DNA of 63,831 nucleotides from Pyricularia pennisetigena (GCF_004337985.1 NW_021940935.1:1-63831); one strand, 5' to 3'. Positions 1-10,203 are shown, numbered from the stretch's first letter. Notes: generated by a model from the sequence alone, not told the origin. Numbers and translations: made by a program.

Positions 1-1026
1 TGCGACAGCACCGTCGCTGCGAAGTTTGCGACATATATGTTTTAGACGAAAATTACCTCCAGCATTTAGCCACGCACGGAAAAAAGCCTTGCCCGATATG
101 CGACGAAATCCTTCTCCTAGATGAGTTTCCCCTTCATTTTTCGATTGAGCACAACGAAACGAATGTTTGCCCTGTGTCCGATTGCAAGACATATCATTCT
201 GAGTCAGGCCTGCAAGTTCATGTTTGCCAGACCCACGGGTGGAGAAAATGCCGCTTTTGTGACACAACAACTGCTCCTGGACAGCCACTGCGAGACCATG
301 AGCTTAAACACAGCCCCCGGATCTGCCCGATTTGTGACGAGCAAATTCCTGCAGACGATTTTCGACGACACCAAAAGGCCGAACATCAGATCCAGGAATG
401 CCCCTTCTGCGAAAAGTCAGGGAGCGACCTCCTCCATCATATCCACAATCATCACCCTTTAGCCGAGACAAGCGCGAAAAGTGCAAACCAAAATGACATG
501 GCACTTGGTCTCCGCAAAGGGGCTTGTGAAGCCGATGCTGGGCTGGTTATACCAAATCCTGGCTCTCAACCAGCGCAAGACAAGCCTTGGGGTATTTACA
601 ATCTACTAAACAATGTGCGAGAATCTTCAAAGCAAAGCTTGTCAGCGCCCTCTCATCCAGCGATCACTTCATCTGCAACCAACAGTGTAGGGACGATTGG
701 AGATATACTGGAAACTCAGAGTCGACAAGGCGTACGTAACGCCAGGGCCACAACACCCATCCGTGATCAGGTGAATGTCTCATCGGAAGAGGAAGGGATG
801 AACTTATCATCTCGACAAGTAGGACTACCTGAGGCAGCTCACTCTAATCGGCGGTCTGAACGATTACACACATCATCAGGATGTGTAACGAAGCGCAACT
901 TTGCCGAAAGTCATGCCACACCCGCTGGCAAGCGTCGCAAAAAGGTTGATATAAAGCAACTGGCTACCCACATTGGAAGTGAAGAAACCAAGCTTGGATT
1001 TCGTGCCCTTATTCAATCATGTCTTA
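1..1026 (+). CDS. C2H2/CCHC-type zinc-finger protein, 3' part (5' end outside window, 3' end cut at an N)
   Basis: The frame beginning at base 3 is open from the left edge to the N at 1027, so the true start lies upstream. The first ~150 residues hold serial Cys-x2-Cys...His-x3-4-His units (for example CEVCD, CPICDE, CRFCDT, CPICDE, CPFCEK), as in nucleic-acid-binding C2H2 arrays. The rest is Ser/Thr-rich and low-complexity with a short basic stretch (GKRRKK) near the end, a possible nuclear signal. The frame stops making sense where the LINE begins, so the gene is either interrupted by that insertion or joined to it only by scaffolding. A DNA-binding role is inferred from the fingers. No target can be named. 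Confidence 0.6.
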
Positions 1027-1027
1027 N
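1027..1027. other. Ambiguous base at the zinc-finger gene/LINE junction
   Basis: A single N sits where the two other LINE copies carry a (TAG)n tract and a T or G just before TTAACGCCGGG. This copy lacks the tract. The N probably marks a collapsed microsatellite or a contig join, so adjacency of the left flank to the LINE is not secure. Confidence 0.7.
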
Positions 1028-3567
1028 TTAACGCCGGGCTCGGCCCGGCTTGTTAGCCGGCCGTTAGCAACCTCCCGAGGGGTATCTCGGCGCGCGTTCT
1101 ATCTTCTTTATTTACACAGGGGGAAAACAAGGAGGGCAGAGGCGGATCGTGCCTGACCGGGTTCGGGCCCGGTCCTGCTTAGGGGGATAGTTCACTGACG
1201 CGACCCCGTGCCTAAGGTGCACGGAGGGTTCGTCTGACGGCTTGTGCCGTGAGGTGTGGGTGAAAAGGCAATAAATCTATTCCTCGTCAGAGTTCGAGTC
1301 GCTTACGATCGGTGTCCCTAGGCGTAAAGTGCGTTCGTGGCGCGCGGGGCGCTGGCGGGCCGCTCTGGGGCGGGCGCTGAAGTAGTTGGTGGCTATCGAA
1401 AACGCCTCAAAGCTTTTCGGTTGCCCGAGGCTTGTCTGGAAGAATTTGCGGCGTTGGGCGCGGTCTGGCGGCCCGACCGGCCGCTCGTTATCAAGCCACG
1501 GCCAGTTTCTCCACACCGCCCGCGAATAGCGGCAGTGCACCGGGTGCTCAGGGGAGGTCCGCTTCCAGCACCAGGCACACGAGGTGTTTGCATCCTGGTG
1601 GTTGAAACGGTCATGGTAGGCTTTGAAATCGCCGTGGCCGGTCCTCATGGCCAAATAATGGCCCAGTAGGGGTCTTGGCAAACGCAGTTCCTCGGGCTCC
1701 TTTCTCGGTGTGTATTGGAATTTCCATTCCCTATATGCGGGGGACCGTTCACAGAGTTCTTTACGCCACCAGTCCTTCTCTATATTCGAAAGAATGGCTC
1801 TGAGGACCGTGCCGGCACCGCTATACGTGGTTTGCTGAGCCCTCGGGTCTGGGTCCGGCGGTCCGGCGGAGCCGGCCTTGGCCAGCTCGTCAGCCCGGTC
1901 GTTTCCCGGGATTCCCTGGTGCCCAGGGCACCAACGGACCCGAACCTCGGTACCTTGTTTTCGGAGTAGATCGACAAGGTCATGGAACTCCAGAAAGGCC
2001 CATTGGGACGAACGCGGCGCGTCGCCTCTAAGACCCCAAATAACCGAGGTGCTGTCCACACAAATCCAGATCCGGGCGCCTGGCTGGGCCTTGGCTGCCG
2101 CCTGTAGCCCTTTTAGGGCGCCAATCGCCTCGGCGTCGAAAACGTGGCTTTCCGGCGTAATAGATGCGGAGCCTGCGGCAAATTCCAGGCCCGCCCTAAA
2201 AGCGGCCCATCCGTACCCTATTTGGACGCAGTTGTTTTCGTGTTTTTCCGAACCATCCGTATATACCACGATATCGTCAGGTGATACCATGTCCAGCCAT
2301 TCGATAAAGCGGCGGGCCGCTTCCTCTTTCGGGACTCCTCCGGTGGGGTCAGTGCGAGAATCCGGGGCATTGCGAGGTGCGCGCAACTCTAGTCTCCGGA
2401 TCCGCGGGAGAAGTTGTGCAGCCGTTTGCAGGGTCGTGGCCGAATGGCCCGAGTTGCGGGCACGAGGTGTTTCACGCAGGCGGCTGACAAGGGGGTGCCC
2501 CTTGTCCGCGAGCCTTAGTCGGGCGCCGTATTTCAGGCGGGTGTAGGCCAGCGCGACGCGGGCCGAGGGTAATCCTGCGTCCCTGAGAACAGTGGACGAG
2601 GGGGTGGTTTTATACGCCGGGAGGATGGCCCGTGCCGCTAAAACCAGCGGTTTGTTCAGTGCTTTGAGGAGTCCTTTTTGTTTGTGCGCTGGGTTGTACC
2701 ATGCCTCGGCTGCGTAGGTGGCCGAGGAACCCACGCATGCCACCGCTGCCTTGCGAAGTGCAGCCGCAGGCGGTCCGTATCTTACTGCCCCAAAGCTCTT
2801 GAGGTGGGCAGCGACCGCCATTGCTTTGGCAGCCCTTTCGGCCACGTGGCGGCGCCCGTCTAGCCGTCGGCTGAACCAAAAACCAAGCCAACGCATGCCC
2901 GGGTAGCGCTCGGCCCCGGAGGCGCTTTGTCCGCGTCGACCGCCCGGTAGTTGGACCGGGGTAACCGTTCTACCATTAATCCGGATTTCCGGGTTGCGAC
3001 CGTGCCTTTTCTTAGTGATATGGATCACCTCTGTCTTTTCCGCTGCAAAATGGATCTTCTCTTCCGCCGCAATTTCGTGCATATCCCGGAGTTTATCTTC
3101 CAGCCAACGTACGTTTTCCTCCAACGAGGGTGACGATTTCCATGTAAGCACGTCGTCTGCGTATGCCAACCGCCACTTCGTACCGTTTTTGACGAGATAC
3201 GCCAAATATAGCATATATAGGATCGGGGAAAGGGGAGACCCTTGCGGGGTGCCGCACCCAAGCCGCCTAAAGCCCGTGGTCGTACCCTCCAGCCGGACTC
3301 GGGCCTGGCGGCCGCTTAAAAAGTTAATCACGAACCTGAGGAGCATTTTACTAAACCCGAGGCTCCGCATTTTCCGTATCAATCGCCCATGGAGGAGGGC
3401 GTCGAAGGCGCCTTGGACGTCGCATGCGACAAGGGTGACTTCCTCCCCGCGAGCTAGAGCCTGCTCGATATCGTGGGCGAGGGCACAAACCAGATCCGTC
3501 GCCGATCGTTTGGGTAGGGCACCGCCGTGGGTGCAGCTAAGGAGCCCGTTGTCGTGTATGGCCTGTT
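1028..3567 (-). mobile_element. Tad-like non-LTR retrotransposon (LINE), copy 1, 5'-truncated
   Basis: The minus strand matches the copies at 10204-12680 and 54770-59040 almost base for base. It holds the 3' UTR (1028-1276) and a reverse transcriptase/RNase H frame. Homology to copy 3 ends at about 3567, within the RT domain, so this is a 5'-truncated insertion. The bases beyond (about 3568-3577) lead straight into a SINE in the opposite orientation. No target-site duplication is visible. Confidence 0.85.
1277..3567 (-). pseudogene. LINE ORF2 fragment (C-terminal RT and RNase H)
   Basis: The frame encodes the latter part of the RT (YADDVL catalytic box, GTPQGSPLSP motif), then an RNase H domain (VYTDGS, DSTSVIWG, CPGHQGIPGNDRADELA) and a C-terminal Cys/His cluster (CAWCW...HPVHC). 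The frame runs on to 3733, but the first ~57 codons are SINE sequence read backwards and are not part of the protein. The amino-terminal RT motifs and any endonuclease are absent, so the copy is inactive. Confidence 0.85.
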
Positions 3568-3577
3568 TTAATGGCCA

Positions 3578-4055
3578 GGGGGGGGGAATGGCGCAGTGGT
3601 TAAGCGCCATGGCTGTTACTTGAGTAACGTAGGTTCGAATCCTGCTCCCTCCACCTCCTCCCCGCTTACCGTGGCAAGGATAACCCGGCTGGCTATCGAT
3701 AACAACCACCCGCCTGTGCCGTCGAGCCCACACTTGTTGGGAACTTCGTCTCCATGGCTACAAACGACCGACAGCTCCGCTGTTTGTACACAGGCCCCTC
3801 TCGATGAAGAGCCGTCAACTGCCGTCAGACGAACCCTCCGTGCGCCTGAAGGCACGGGGTCGCGTCAGTGAACAAACCTGTAAGCAGGACCGGGCACGAA
3901 CCCGGTCAGGCTCGATTCGCTTCTATGCCCTTGTTTTCCGCTGTGTAAATAGAGAAAATAGAAAGCGCGCCGAGATACCCCTCGGGAGGTTGCTAACGGC
4001 CGGCTAATGAGCCGGGCCGAGCCCGGCGTTAAATAATACTACTACTACTACTACA
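3578..4055 (+). mobile_element. tRNA-derived SINE with a LINE-like 3' tail (Mg-SINE type)
   Basis: The unit starts at a G-run, has pol III A and B boxes, an unrelated body (about 3660-3822), and then 3823-4036, which is close to the reverse complement of the LINE 3' end at 1028-1237. It terminates in TAC repeats (about 4036-4054). Its ~0.47-kb size, pol III head and TAC tail agree with what I recall of Mg-SINE. Sharing the tail of an autonomous LINE is how SINEs borrow LINE reverse transcriptase. It is non-coding. Confidence 0.8.
3589..3642 (+). promoter_or_regulatory. Internal RNA polymerase III promoter (A box and B box) of the SINE
   Basis: The A-box match TGGCGCAGTGG lies at 3589-3599 and the B-box GGTTCGAATCC at 3632-3642, spaced as in tRNA genes. 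D- and T-stems can be drawn, but the middle forms a GTTAC/GTAAC hairpin rather than a normal anticodon arm. Confidence 0.75.
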
Positions 4056-4857
4056 TAGGAGCTCGCCCTAGAGACCCGCTCTCTTTACCTTTACCCGAAG
4101 AAGACCTGGAGACCGGTTAGCAACAAAAGGCGCTGGAAATGGTCCGCCAAACTCGGCAAATTCAGGAGCTGGCCCGCAACAATGGACTCGGAGCGCAAAT
4201 AAAGCAACAAAGGCAGGTTAACAAAAAACGGCGACCGGTCGACTTTACGGCGGGAGATGCGGTTTACGTTAGCAAAAAGGGTTTTTCCACCGAAGCTCCT
4301 ACGACCAAATTGGATTCGCAAAATGCAGGACCATGGACGATTTTCGAGGAAAAGGGCCACAGTTTCATTTTCGACACCCCTGCCTGGTATAAAGGTAATA
4401 AGCTGTTCCACGCCAGCCGACTGCGCAAGGTAGCAACGGATCCCTTACCCCAGCAGTATTAAAAGCCGGAACCACCGGTCGAAATTAACGGAAAACCGGA
4501 GTGGGAGGTGGAGCAAGTGTTGGCCTCGCGATTATTCGGACGAAAAAAAACGTTGCAATATTAAATATCGTGGGTCGGACTCAACTTTGACGAAATATGG
4601 TATAAGGCCCGCGATTTGAAAAACTCACCAGTATTGCTGGATATTTTTCACAGGGAGTACCCGGACGCAGCAGGACCTCCGGTAAATTTGCAGTGGATTA
4701 GGAGCGCAGCAGAGGATGTTTTTGCGGAGGACGGACCCGAGGACAATATTGCCGAGCACGATGCGAAAAAGACACGAGAGCGGCGGAAGGCCCCGAGGAG
4801 ATACACGTGACAAAGTCAAAACTCTAACCGCCTACGTCGATCAGGCCTTGGAGGGGG
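4056..4857 (+). pseudogene. Ty3/gypsy pol remnant (integrase C-terminus and chromodomain)
   Basis: Translated pieces align with the end of the intact gypsy Pol at 22300-23044. Shared words include ELARNN/ELARQN, NKKRRPVDF, the PTTKLDSQ...GPW block, KGxxLFHA.RLRK and DPLPQQ. The frame is broken by stops (for example after DPLPQQY at 4460 and in the chromodomain near 4561). It belongs to a related but distinct family. The 5' part is missing because the LINE/SINE block abuts it at about 4055. Confidence 0.8.
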
Positions 4858-4861
4858 GTAA

Positions 4862-5075
4862 TGTGAGGATCAGGCCCCCAGACCTAACCTCAGAATCGCC
4901 ACTCCACTCACCAGCCACGCTAAGCCCAGGGCGCGTAAAGGGTCCACTAACTCCGGATTTAAGCGCGTCTCTCCAGCGCTCCGTCAATTGTGATTTCTTT
5001 TTTCTCTTCAGTTTAGAATTTTCGTCGATAGCGCCTAATACACTGAGGTTCTCCAATGTATGCCTGGCCGTGACA
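4862..5075 (+). repeat. 3' LTR of the gypsy remnant
   Basis: It is 214 bp, begins TGTGAGG and ends GTGACA, and is preceded by a purine-rich tract (GGAGGGGGGTAA). The core TTTCGTCGATAG and the arrangement match the 194-bp LTR of the intact gypsy. Diverged copies of this LTR lie at 7656-7868 and, inverted, at 8190-8427. Confidence 0.75.
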
Positions 5076-5446
5076 CCAGGTAGCGATTAGCCTTCCACAA
5101 AAACAATGGGTTTTCATTTAACAATTACACCGCTTTTTAAATGGTTTAATCCAGGCTTTTAACTACTTTAAATATTACTCCGAAGGTTAATTTTGTAAGG
5201 TATAAATAGCATTTCCAAAATAATACATTATGCCATCCCTATATTTGAATTATTAAAGCATATTTTTATTAACTTCAACCTTAACAAATTATCCCATAAC
5301 CACGTTGAGGGGGTTCTATAACGAAATTTTCTAAATCCGGAATAAGTTTTATATCCACTTTAAACAATGCTTATGCGCGTTAATTCGCATAATAATTTAC
5401 TTTATAATTATAAAGCAATGCCAATATTTTTTAATCGTGTTAAATA
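5076..5446. other. AT-rich non-coding stretch, RIP-like decay
   Basis: No open frame or recognisable element. The stretch is rich in TA and poor in CpG, as left by repeat-induced point mutation. The Fot1-type element inserted at a TA within it is not decayed, so it arrived later. Confidence 0.5.
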
Positions 5447-7307
5447 ACGTGGTTCATCAGGACCCCGGACATATCAGGACCCCGGACATTTTTCAACCCA
5501 GTTTCATCCTTTATTTTCCACACGTGTTCTTTCCCCCAACAGTAATGGAATCATCAAATTGCGAAGCGCGAATCATTCTTGCTCTAAATGAGCTCCGATC
5601 AAGCAAAAAGAAAAGCATACGAAAGGTTGCATTAATATATAATGCCCCAAAATCGACACTACACGACAGAATAAACGGCATCGCTTCTTTGGCCAATCGT
5701 CGGCCAGGCAACCAAAAGCTAACGGAAAGGGAAGAGGAAGTAGTTGTCCAGTATATATTGGACCTAGATTCCCGAGGGTTTCCAGCCCAGATCGCTGATG
5801 TGGCCGCAATGGCCGATCATCTTCTCGCCGCGCGGGACGCGCGACCGGTTGGCAAGCAATGGGCTTATCGCTTCGTACAACGACGCACAGAATTAAAAAC
5901 GCGTTTTTCTCGCGCTTACGATTTCCAAAGAGCTTTTTGCGAAGATCCTGACGCGTTAAACGCGTGGTTTCAATTGGTGGCCAATATGAGGGCCAAATAT
6001 GGCATCCAAGACTGCGACATGTACAACTTCGACGAAACCGGCTTTATGATGGGCCAGATTTGCGCTGGAATGGTCGTAACTGGGTCCGAAAGACGCGGAA
6101 GAAGGAAAAAAGTACAGCCTGGCAATCGAGAATGGGCAACTGCAATTTGTTGCATCAGTGGCGACGGTTACGATATTCCCCCGTATATCATCGTCAAAGG
6201 CGTTTACCATTTGTCCAATTGGTATACAGAAGGCGGTCTTCCGGACACGTGGCGCCTCAAACCCACCGTTAATGGATGGACCGACAACGAGACTGGCCTC
6301 GACTGGGTTCAGCATTTCGACAACCATACAAAATCGCGGACAAAAGGCGTATATCGGATGTTAGTGCTCGATGGGCACGGCAGTCATCGATCCCCTGAAT
6401 TCGAGGGCTATTGCAAAGATCACAATATTATTCCACTTTGCCTGCCTGCTCATTCATCTCATTTAACCCAGCCACTTGATGTCGGAGTGTTCAACGTCCT
6501 TAAGCGGGCGTACGGTCAAGAAATTAACGACTTTATCCGGGCCCACATTACCAGCATTAGCAAAGTCGAGTTCTTTTTGGCTTTTGCAGCGGCTTACAAA
6601 AAGTCAATGACAAAAGAAAATATGGCCGGGGGCTTTCGAGGGGCGGGAATTATCCCCCATAGCCCGGAAATGGTCATATCTAAGCTGGATGTTAGGCTAC
6701 GGACGCCGTCACCTAAAGAGCTTGATTTTTCCAGCACCGACACCTGGGTCTCTCAAACACCGCACAACCCGACAGAAGCCGTTAATCAATCTACCCTTGT
6801 TAAAAGTCGAATCAGCTGTCATCAGGGAAGCTCGCCAACGCCTATTTTTAATGCTGTAAAGCAGCTAGCAAAAGGGTTGGAGTCGATTGCTCATCGAACC
6901 ACACTTTTGGAAGCGGAGAACCGCAGCCTTCGGAAGGCCAACGAAGCGCTTAGCAAGCGGCGCAGGGCGCAAAAAACACGTATCCGCGAAGGAGGGTCAT
7001 TTACCATACAAGAGGGTCAGAATTTGCTTCAATTAAATGGTGCCGATGGTCTAATATACGAAAAGAAAGATGAAAATGGGGAGGGGAGTAGTGCGCAGCC
7101 GGCGACTAAACGACGTTGCGGCAACTGCGGTAAACCTGGACATAATGCACGCACCTGTCAGGAGGATGCAGAAATGTCTGATGTACATATATCCGATTGC
7201 ATTGAGGTAAATTGAACAACGCTGGCGTTGCAATTGAAATTGGAAGTACTATTGTGCAGGAAGAGTGTCCGGGGTCCTGATATGTCCGGGGTCCTGATGA
7301 ACCACGT
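5447..7307 (+). mobile_element. Complete Fot1/Pogo (Pot-type) DNA transposon, 1861 bp
   Basis: The element has 42-bp inverted repeats (5447-5488 and 7266-7307), perfect by eye, and TA target duplications at 5445-5446 and 7308-7309. Each repeat carries the 15-mer TCAGGACCCCGGACA twice, a duplicated motif known from the Pot/Fot elements. One uninterrupted transposase gene fills the interior. Size and layout resemble the Magnaporthe Pot family. It looks recent and potentially active. Confidence 0.92.
5545..7215 (+). CDS. Fot1/Pogo-type DDE transposase with a C-terminal zinc knuckle
   Basis: The ATG at 5545 gives 556 aa. An in-frame GTG at 5437 was rejected because it lies outside the inverted repeat. 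Order: psq-type helix-turn-helix (about residues 5-55, SIRKVALIYNAPKSTLHDRI), CENP-B/Tc5-type DNA-binding domain (about 60-130), DDE_1 nuclease domain with catalytic acidic residues in NFDETGF, LVLDGHGSH and QPLDVGVF (about 160-370), a basic coiled segment and a CCHC knuckle (CGNCGKPGHNARTC) near the end. It should cut and paste the element at TA sites in the nucleus. There are no stops or frameshifts, unlike the Pot2-type copy at 45650. The knuckle is an addition to the basic Pogo plan. Confidence 0.9.
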   Translation: MESSNCEARIILALNELRSSKKKSIRKVALIYNAPKSTLHDRINGIASLANRRPGNQKLTEREEEVVVQYILDLDSRGFPAQIADVAAMADHLLAARDARPVGKQWAYRFVQRRTELKTRFSRAYDFQRAFCEDPDALNAWFQLVANMRAKYGIQDCDMYNFDETGFMMGQICAGMVVTGSERRGRRKKVQPGNREWATAICCISGDGYDIPPYIIVKGVYHLSNWYTEGGLPDTWRLKPTVNGWTDNETGLDWVQHFDNHTKSRTKGVYRMLVLDGHGSHRSPEFEGYCKDHNIIPLCLPAHSSHLTQPLDVGVFNVLKRAYGQEINDFIRAHITSISKVEFFLAFAAAYKKSMTKENMAGGFRGAGIIPHSPEMVISKLDVRLRTPSPKELDFSSTDTWVSQTPHNPTEAVNQSTLVKSRISCHQGSSPTPIFNAVKQLAKGLESIAHRTTLLEAENRSLRKANEALSKRRRAQKTRIREGGSFTIQEGQNLLQLNGADGLIYEKKDENGEGSSAQPATKRRCGNCGKPGHNARTCQEDAEMSDVHISDCIEVN

Positions 7308-7309
7308 TA

Positions 7310-7655
7310 ATTGTTTAAATAATGGATTAAATGGTTTAGTGCCGTGGAATTATTGTATAAAACGTATTACATTTTCATATCCTGGTGAATAAACCAATTG
7401 TAGTAGTTTCAAAAATCCCCGTATTTTGTCCGCATTTTTACATTTTTTATAATAGATTACAATTATAAAGGTGGACCAAACCTTTTAACGAATGGGCCGG
7501 TTAAAACCCTCTTAATTATTAAATACTAGACCTGCTACGTAAATATAAAATTTGCACTTTAAACCTACCGCATCCGTATAAAAACCTATTAATAAACCGA
7601 CGCGTGCATTAATTTCTTCCGGCTAAAATAACATTTTTTCGCCTAAGACACCGAT
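7310..7655 (+). repeat. RIP-decayed remnant of the LINE 5' region
   Basis: From about 7430 to 7655 the plus strand aligns with 58105-58325 (upstream part of LINE copy 3) with differences that are nearly all C to T or G to A. For example, CACGTAAATACAAGGTTTGC appears as TACGTAAATATAAAATTTGC. The alignment stops at the LTR starting at 7656. Bases 7310-7430 are AT-rich and only weakly alignable. Confidence 0.6.
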
Positions 7656-7868
7656 TCTGAGGATTAGGCCACCAGGCCTACCTTTAGAGTTACCATTCCA
7701 CCTACCAGCCACGCTAAACCCAAGATTTGCAAAGGGCCCATTAACTCCGGATTTAACCGCACTTTCCAGCGAGTCGTTAATTGTAATTTCTCTCTTCTTT
7801 TCAATTTAGAATTTTCGTTAATAGCGCCTAATATACTGAGGTTTTCCAATGTATGCCTGGCCGAGACA
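7656..7868 (+). repeat. Diverged gypsy LTR (plus orientation)
   Basis: About 213 bp, homologous along its length to the LTR at 4862-5075, including CCAGCCACGCTAA, TTAACTCCGGATTTAA, ATAGCGCCTAATA and AATGTATGCCTGGCCG. It interrupts the LINE remnant at 7655. Many differences are transitions. Confidence 0.75.
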
Positions 7869-8189
7869 GTTGAAATAATATTTCGAATTTCTATTAATAA
7901 CCGAAAATTTAGTCCTGCGGCCGTTGACCGTGCTGGACGCGAAGCGAATAAATGTTGTAATAGGGCTTCCGGGGCCGTTTTGGCGGTCCGGGTTTTGGTT
8001 TATATCGGGTACGAATTCGATTTGCAAATCGGGCCGGCTTTTAATAATTTTACAATCGTTCGGGTTATTTGGTCGTGCCGGGTTACCCATTTACGTAATG
8101 CTTCTTTACGAACGCCTTCGTGGCCAATATTTATTGTATTTCCGTAATGGTCACCGGGGTAATTTAACGGTTTAACCGGCTTTAATAAT
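7869..8189. other. Spacer between two oppositely oriented LTRs
   Basis: A 321-bp segment with mixed GC blocks and AT-rich, RIP-like patches. Short broken frames occur on the minus strand, but no retroelement domain is recognisable. It may be a remnant of the untranslated leader or gag start of the element that owned the right-hand LTR. Confidence 0.35.
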
Positions 8190-8427
8190 TGTCTCGGCCG
8201 GACATACATTGGAGAACCTTAATATATTAGGCGCTATTAACGAAAATTCTAAATTGAAAAAAGAGAGAAATTACAATTAACGACTCGCTGGAAAGACGCC
8301 GCTAAATCCAGGGTTAGTAGGCCCTTCCATTTAACTCCTGACCCAGTGCGGCTAAACCTGGTAACGGCCTGGCTGGTGGGGTGGAGGTGGTGATTTTAAA
8401 GGCAGGTTTAGAAGCCTGATCCTTACA
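8190..8427 (-). repeat. Diverged gypsy LTR in inverted orientation
   Basis: Reverse complement of the 4862-5075 LTR family (starts TGTAAGGATCAGG and ends GGCCGAGACA on the minus strand), about 238 bp. It faces the LTR at 7656-7868, so the two cannot be the ends of one normal retrotransposon. Confidence 0.7.
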
Positions 8428-10188
8428 CGATATAATTTTAAAGCTTTGCTGGACGTATCGTCCCATTACTTACATTATACTAGTTATTAATCGCGCTCAT
8501 ATGCAAGCAGGAGCGCATGACAGCGAATAATAAACCAGAATAACCTGTTATATTAAACCAATTGCATGGACTATGCGCAAATTATTTTTGATAACGTAGA
8601 TGTACAGTAGCTGTGGCGCGTGGGCGAGGTGCACGGCTCACTGTCGCTGGAAGCGTCCGAGTCGTTGTCGCTGCTGTCGGTTAACAGCGGTTCTTCGCGG
8701 GCGGTTAAACGGCGGCTGCCCTTGTTACCAGCGCGGTGGCATTGGCAACGCCCAGCCTTGGCCACGTGGCACTGACGGCTGGCAGAGACGGCGTTGGCCC
8801 GACCGTTGCTGACGGGGACGGCCGTGACCGAGATGGCGAGCGCCAAGATTGTACAAAACTCAAAAACCTTTATGCCAACGAGTGCAGTGGTTTAGAAGCT
8901 CGAAGTTTAACCAGTTGAAGGGCAATGATACAGTCAACAGGCTAGAATAAAAAGATATAGTATGATAATGGCTTCCGTGTTAAGGCAGGGGAAGAGTGTA
9001 GGATGAAGGTAATGTCGCTCGAATATCAGTAGCTGAAATTTTTAATATACTTAGTCGACAGGCTAACGATCGTACAAAATTCAAATGTATTTCAGGAATG
9101 AATATCAAATCCCAAAACAAATGCCTATGGCGAGTCGAGCGGCATGAGCGATATAAAGAACTAAATCGCAGTAATAAGACACAAATTACAATTCCTGTTT
9201 TACGCACAGCGGCACCAAAAATGGTTACGGCGGAGCTTTTAAATTCGGTCCTATATTGACATTGTAGCTGAAAAAGAGAGAGTGTCGGTAACAAAACATT
9301 CCCAACTGCCTTTGAGCTGGTGAAATCCCATAAGGAGTAGTAACAGAAAACGAATGAGTTGGTGTTAGATGGTAGTACTTTTGTACTGTTTATGTATTGT
9401 ATTTGTCCCATCCGCGATTAAGCAAATTAAATGCCCACTTAACGCTCCATTGAACTCACCAGTCGAAAGAGGGATCGGCAATCGATCCATATTTGGAATT
9501 GAAAAACCAGGTTAATAGTAAAGGGCTTTTATGCTGCTAATCAGAAATTGATTTACGACAGGTTGATTCCGGTCTTTATGAGCTGCCTAATCCAAATTTA
9601 AGGATTAAATACGCTCGGCCTCGGAACAGTAACGCCTGTGTACTGTTAATCAACCTCATTTTCTAAGCCCAGCTTCATAGCAGAAAATCCAAAACTAAAC
9701 CTCGCCAAATTATTGTTGGGCGTTAAAACGATGTTAAAAGGATTTGTAAAATTTTGCCTAAATGGACTTTTTGCTTTCAAGTGACATTACTTTATTTAGC
9801 TCAGCTTATAGGATAAAAGCCTTGCCAATGGCTGTGCATAACATTAGTCAACATGGTTTCACTTTGAAAAAAGGTATAAGGAGGAAACCGTCCGCCCAAG
9901 GGCCTGGAGTTATGGCGCACGAAGTGCACAAAGCCGTCTGTATAAACAGGGCTGTTATGCCCCCTTGTCGCAAAACTTGTTTTTAAAAGAAAGGGATTTT
10001 TGAAATATCCGATTGATAGTGTGACTGGTCATCTATCGCCATCCCTCTTTGGCCTACTACGAACACTCGGGCGTGTAGTGGCATTTTCCAGGAGGGTAGC
10101 AGCCACAAACCATGTCAAGCGAAAATAAACGTCAAGATGTCGAATATCGAATGACGTCGGCTTTCAACGACGAATCGCAGTTGATGCT
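8428..10188. other. Region without a supported gene
   Basis: Several overlapping frames of 60-143 codons exist on both strands, but none has a recognisable domain, a convincing start context or codon bias. Composition is mixed, with AT-rich patches at 9400-9760. No element ends were seen before the target duplication of the LINE at 10189. Confidence 0.4.
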
Positions 10189-10203
10189 TCGTGCGTTACG
10201 ATA
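10189..10203. repeat. Target-site duplication of LINE copy 2 (15 bp, left)
   Basis: TCGTGCGTTACGATA at 10189-10203 is repeated exactly at 12681-12695, framing the LINE and proving the outer limits of one retrotransposition event. Confidence 0.9.

Noticed and set aside
3578..3655. A genuine tRNA gene
   Set aside because: A and B boxes and outer stems fit, but the middle folds into a GTTAC/GTAAC hairpin instead of an anticodon arm, and the sequence continues into a retroposon body and tail.
3568..3733. Upstream extension of the LINE copy 1 protein
   Set aside because: These codons are the SINE read on the opposite strand.
5437..5544. 36-residue N-terminal extension of the Fot1-type transposase
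   Set aside because: It starts with a GTG outside the transposon and runs through the inverted repeat. The ATG at 5545 is the first sensible start.
8980..9411. 143-codon minus-strand ORF
   Set aside because: No recognisable domain, irregular composition, and no splice or promoter support. Probably chance.
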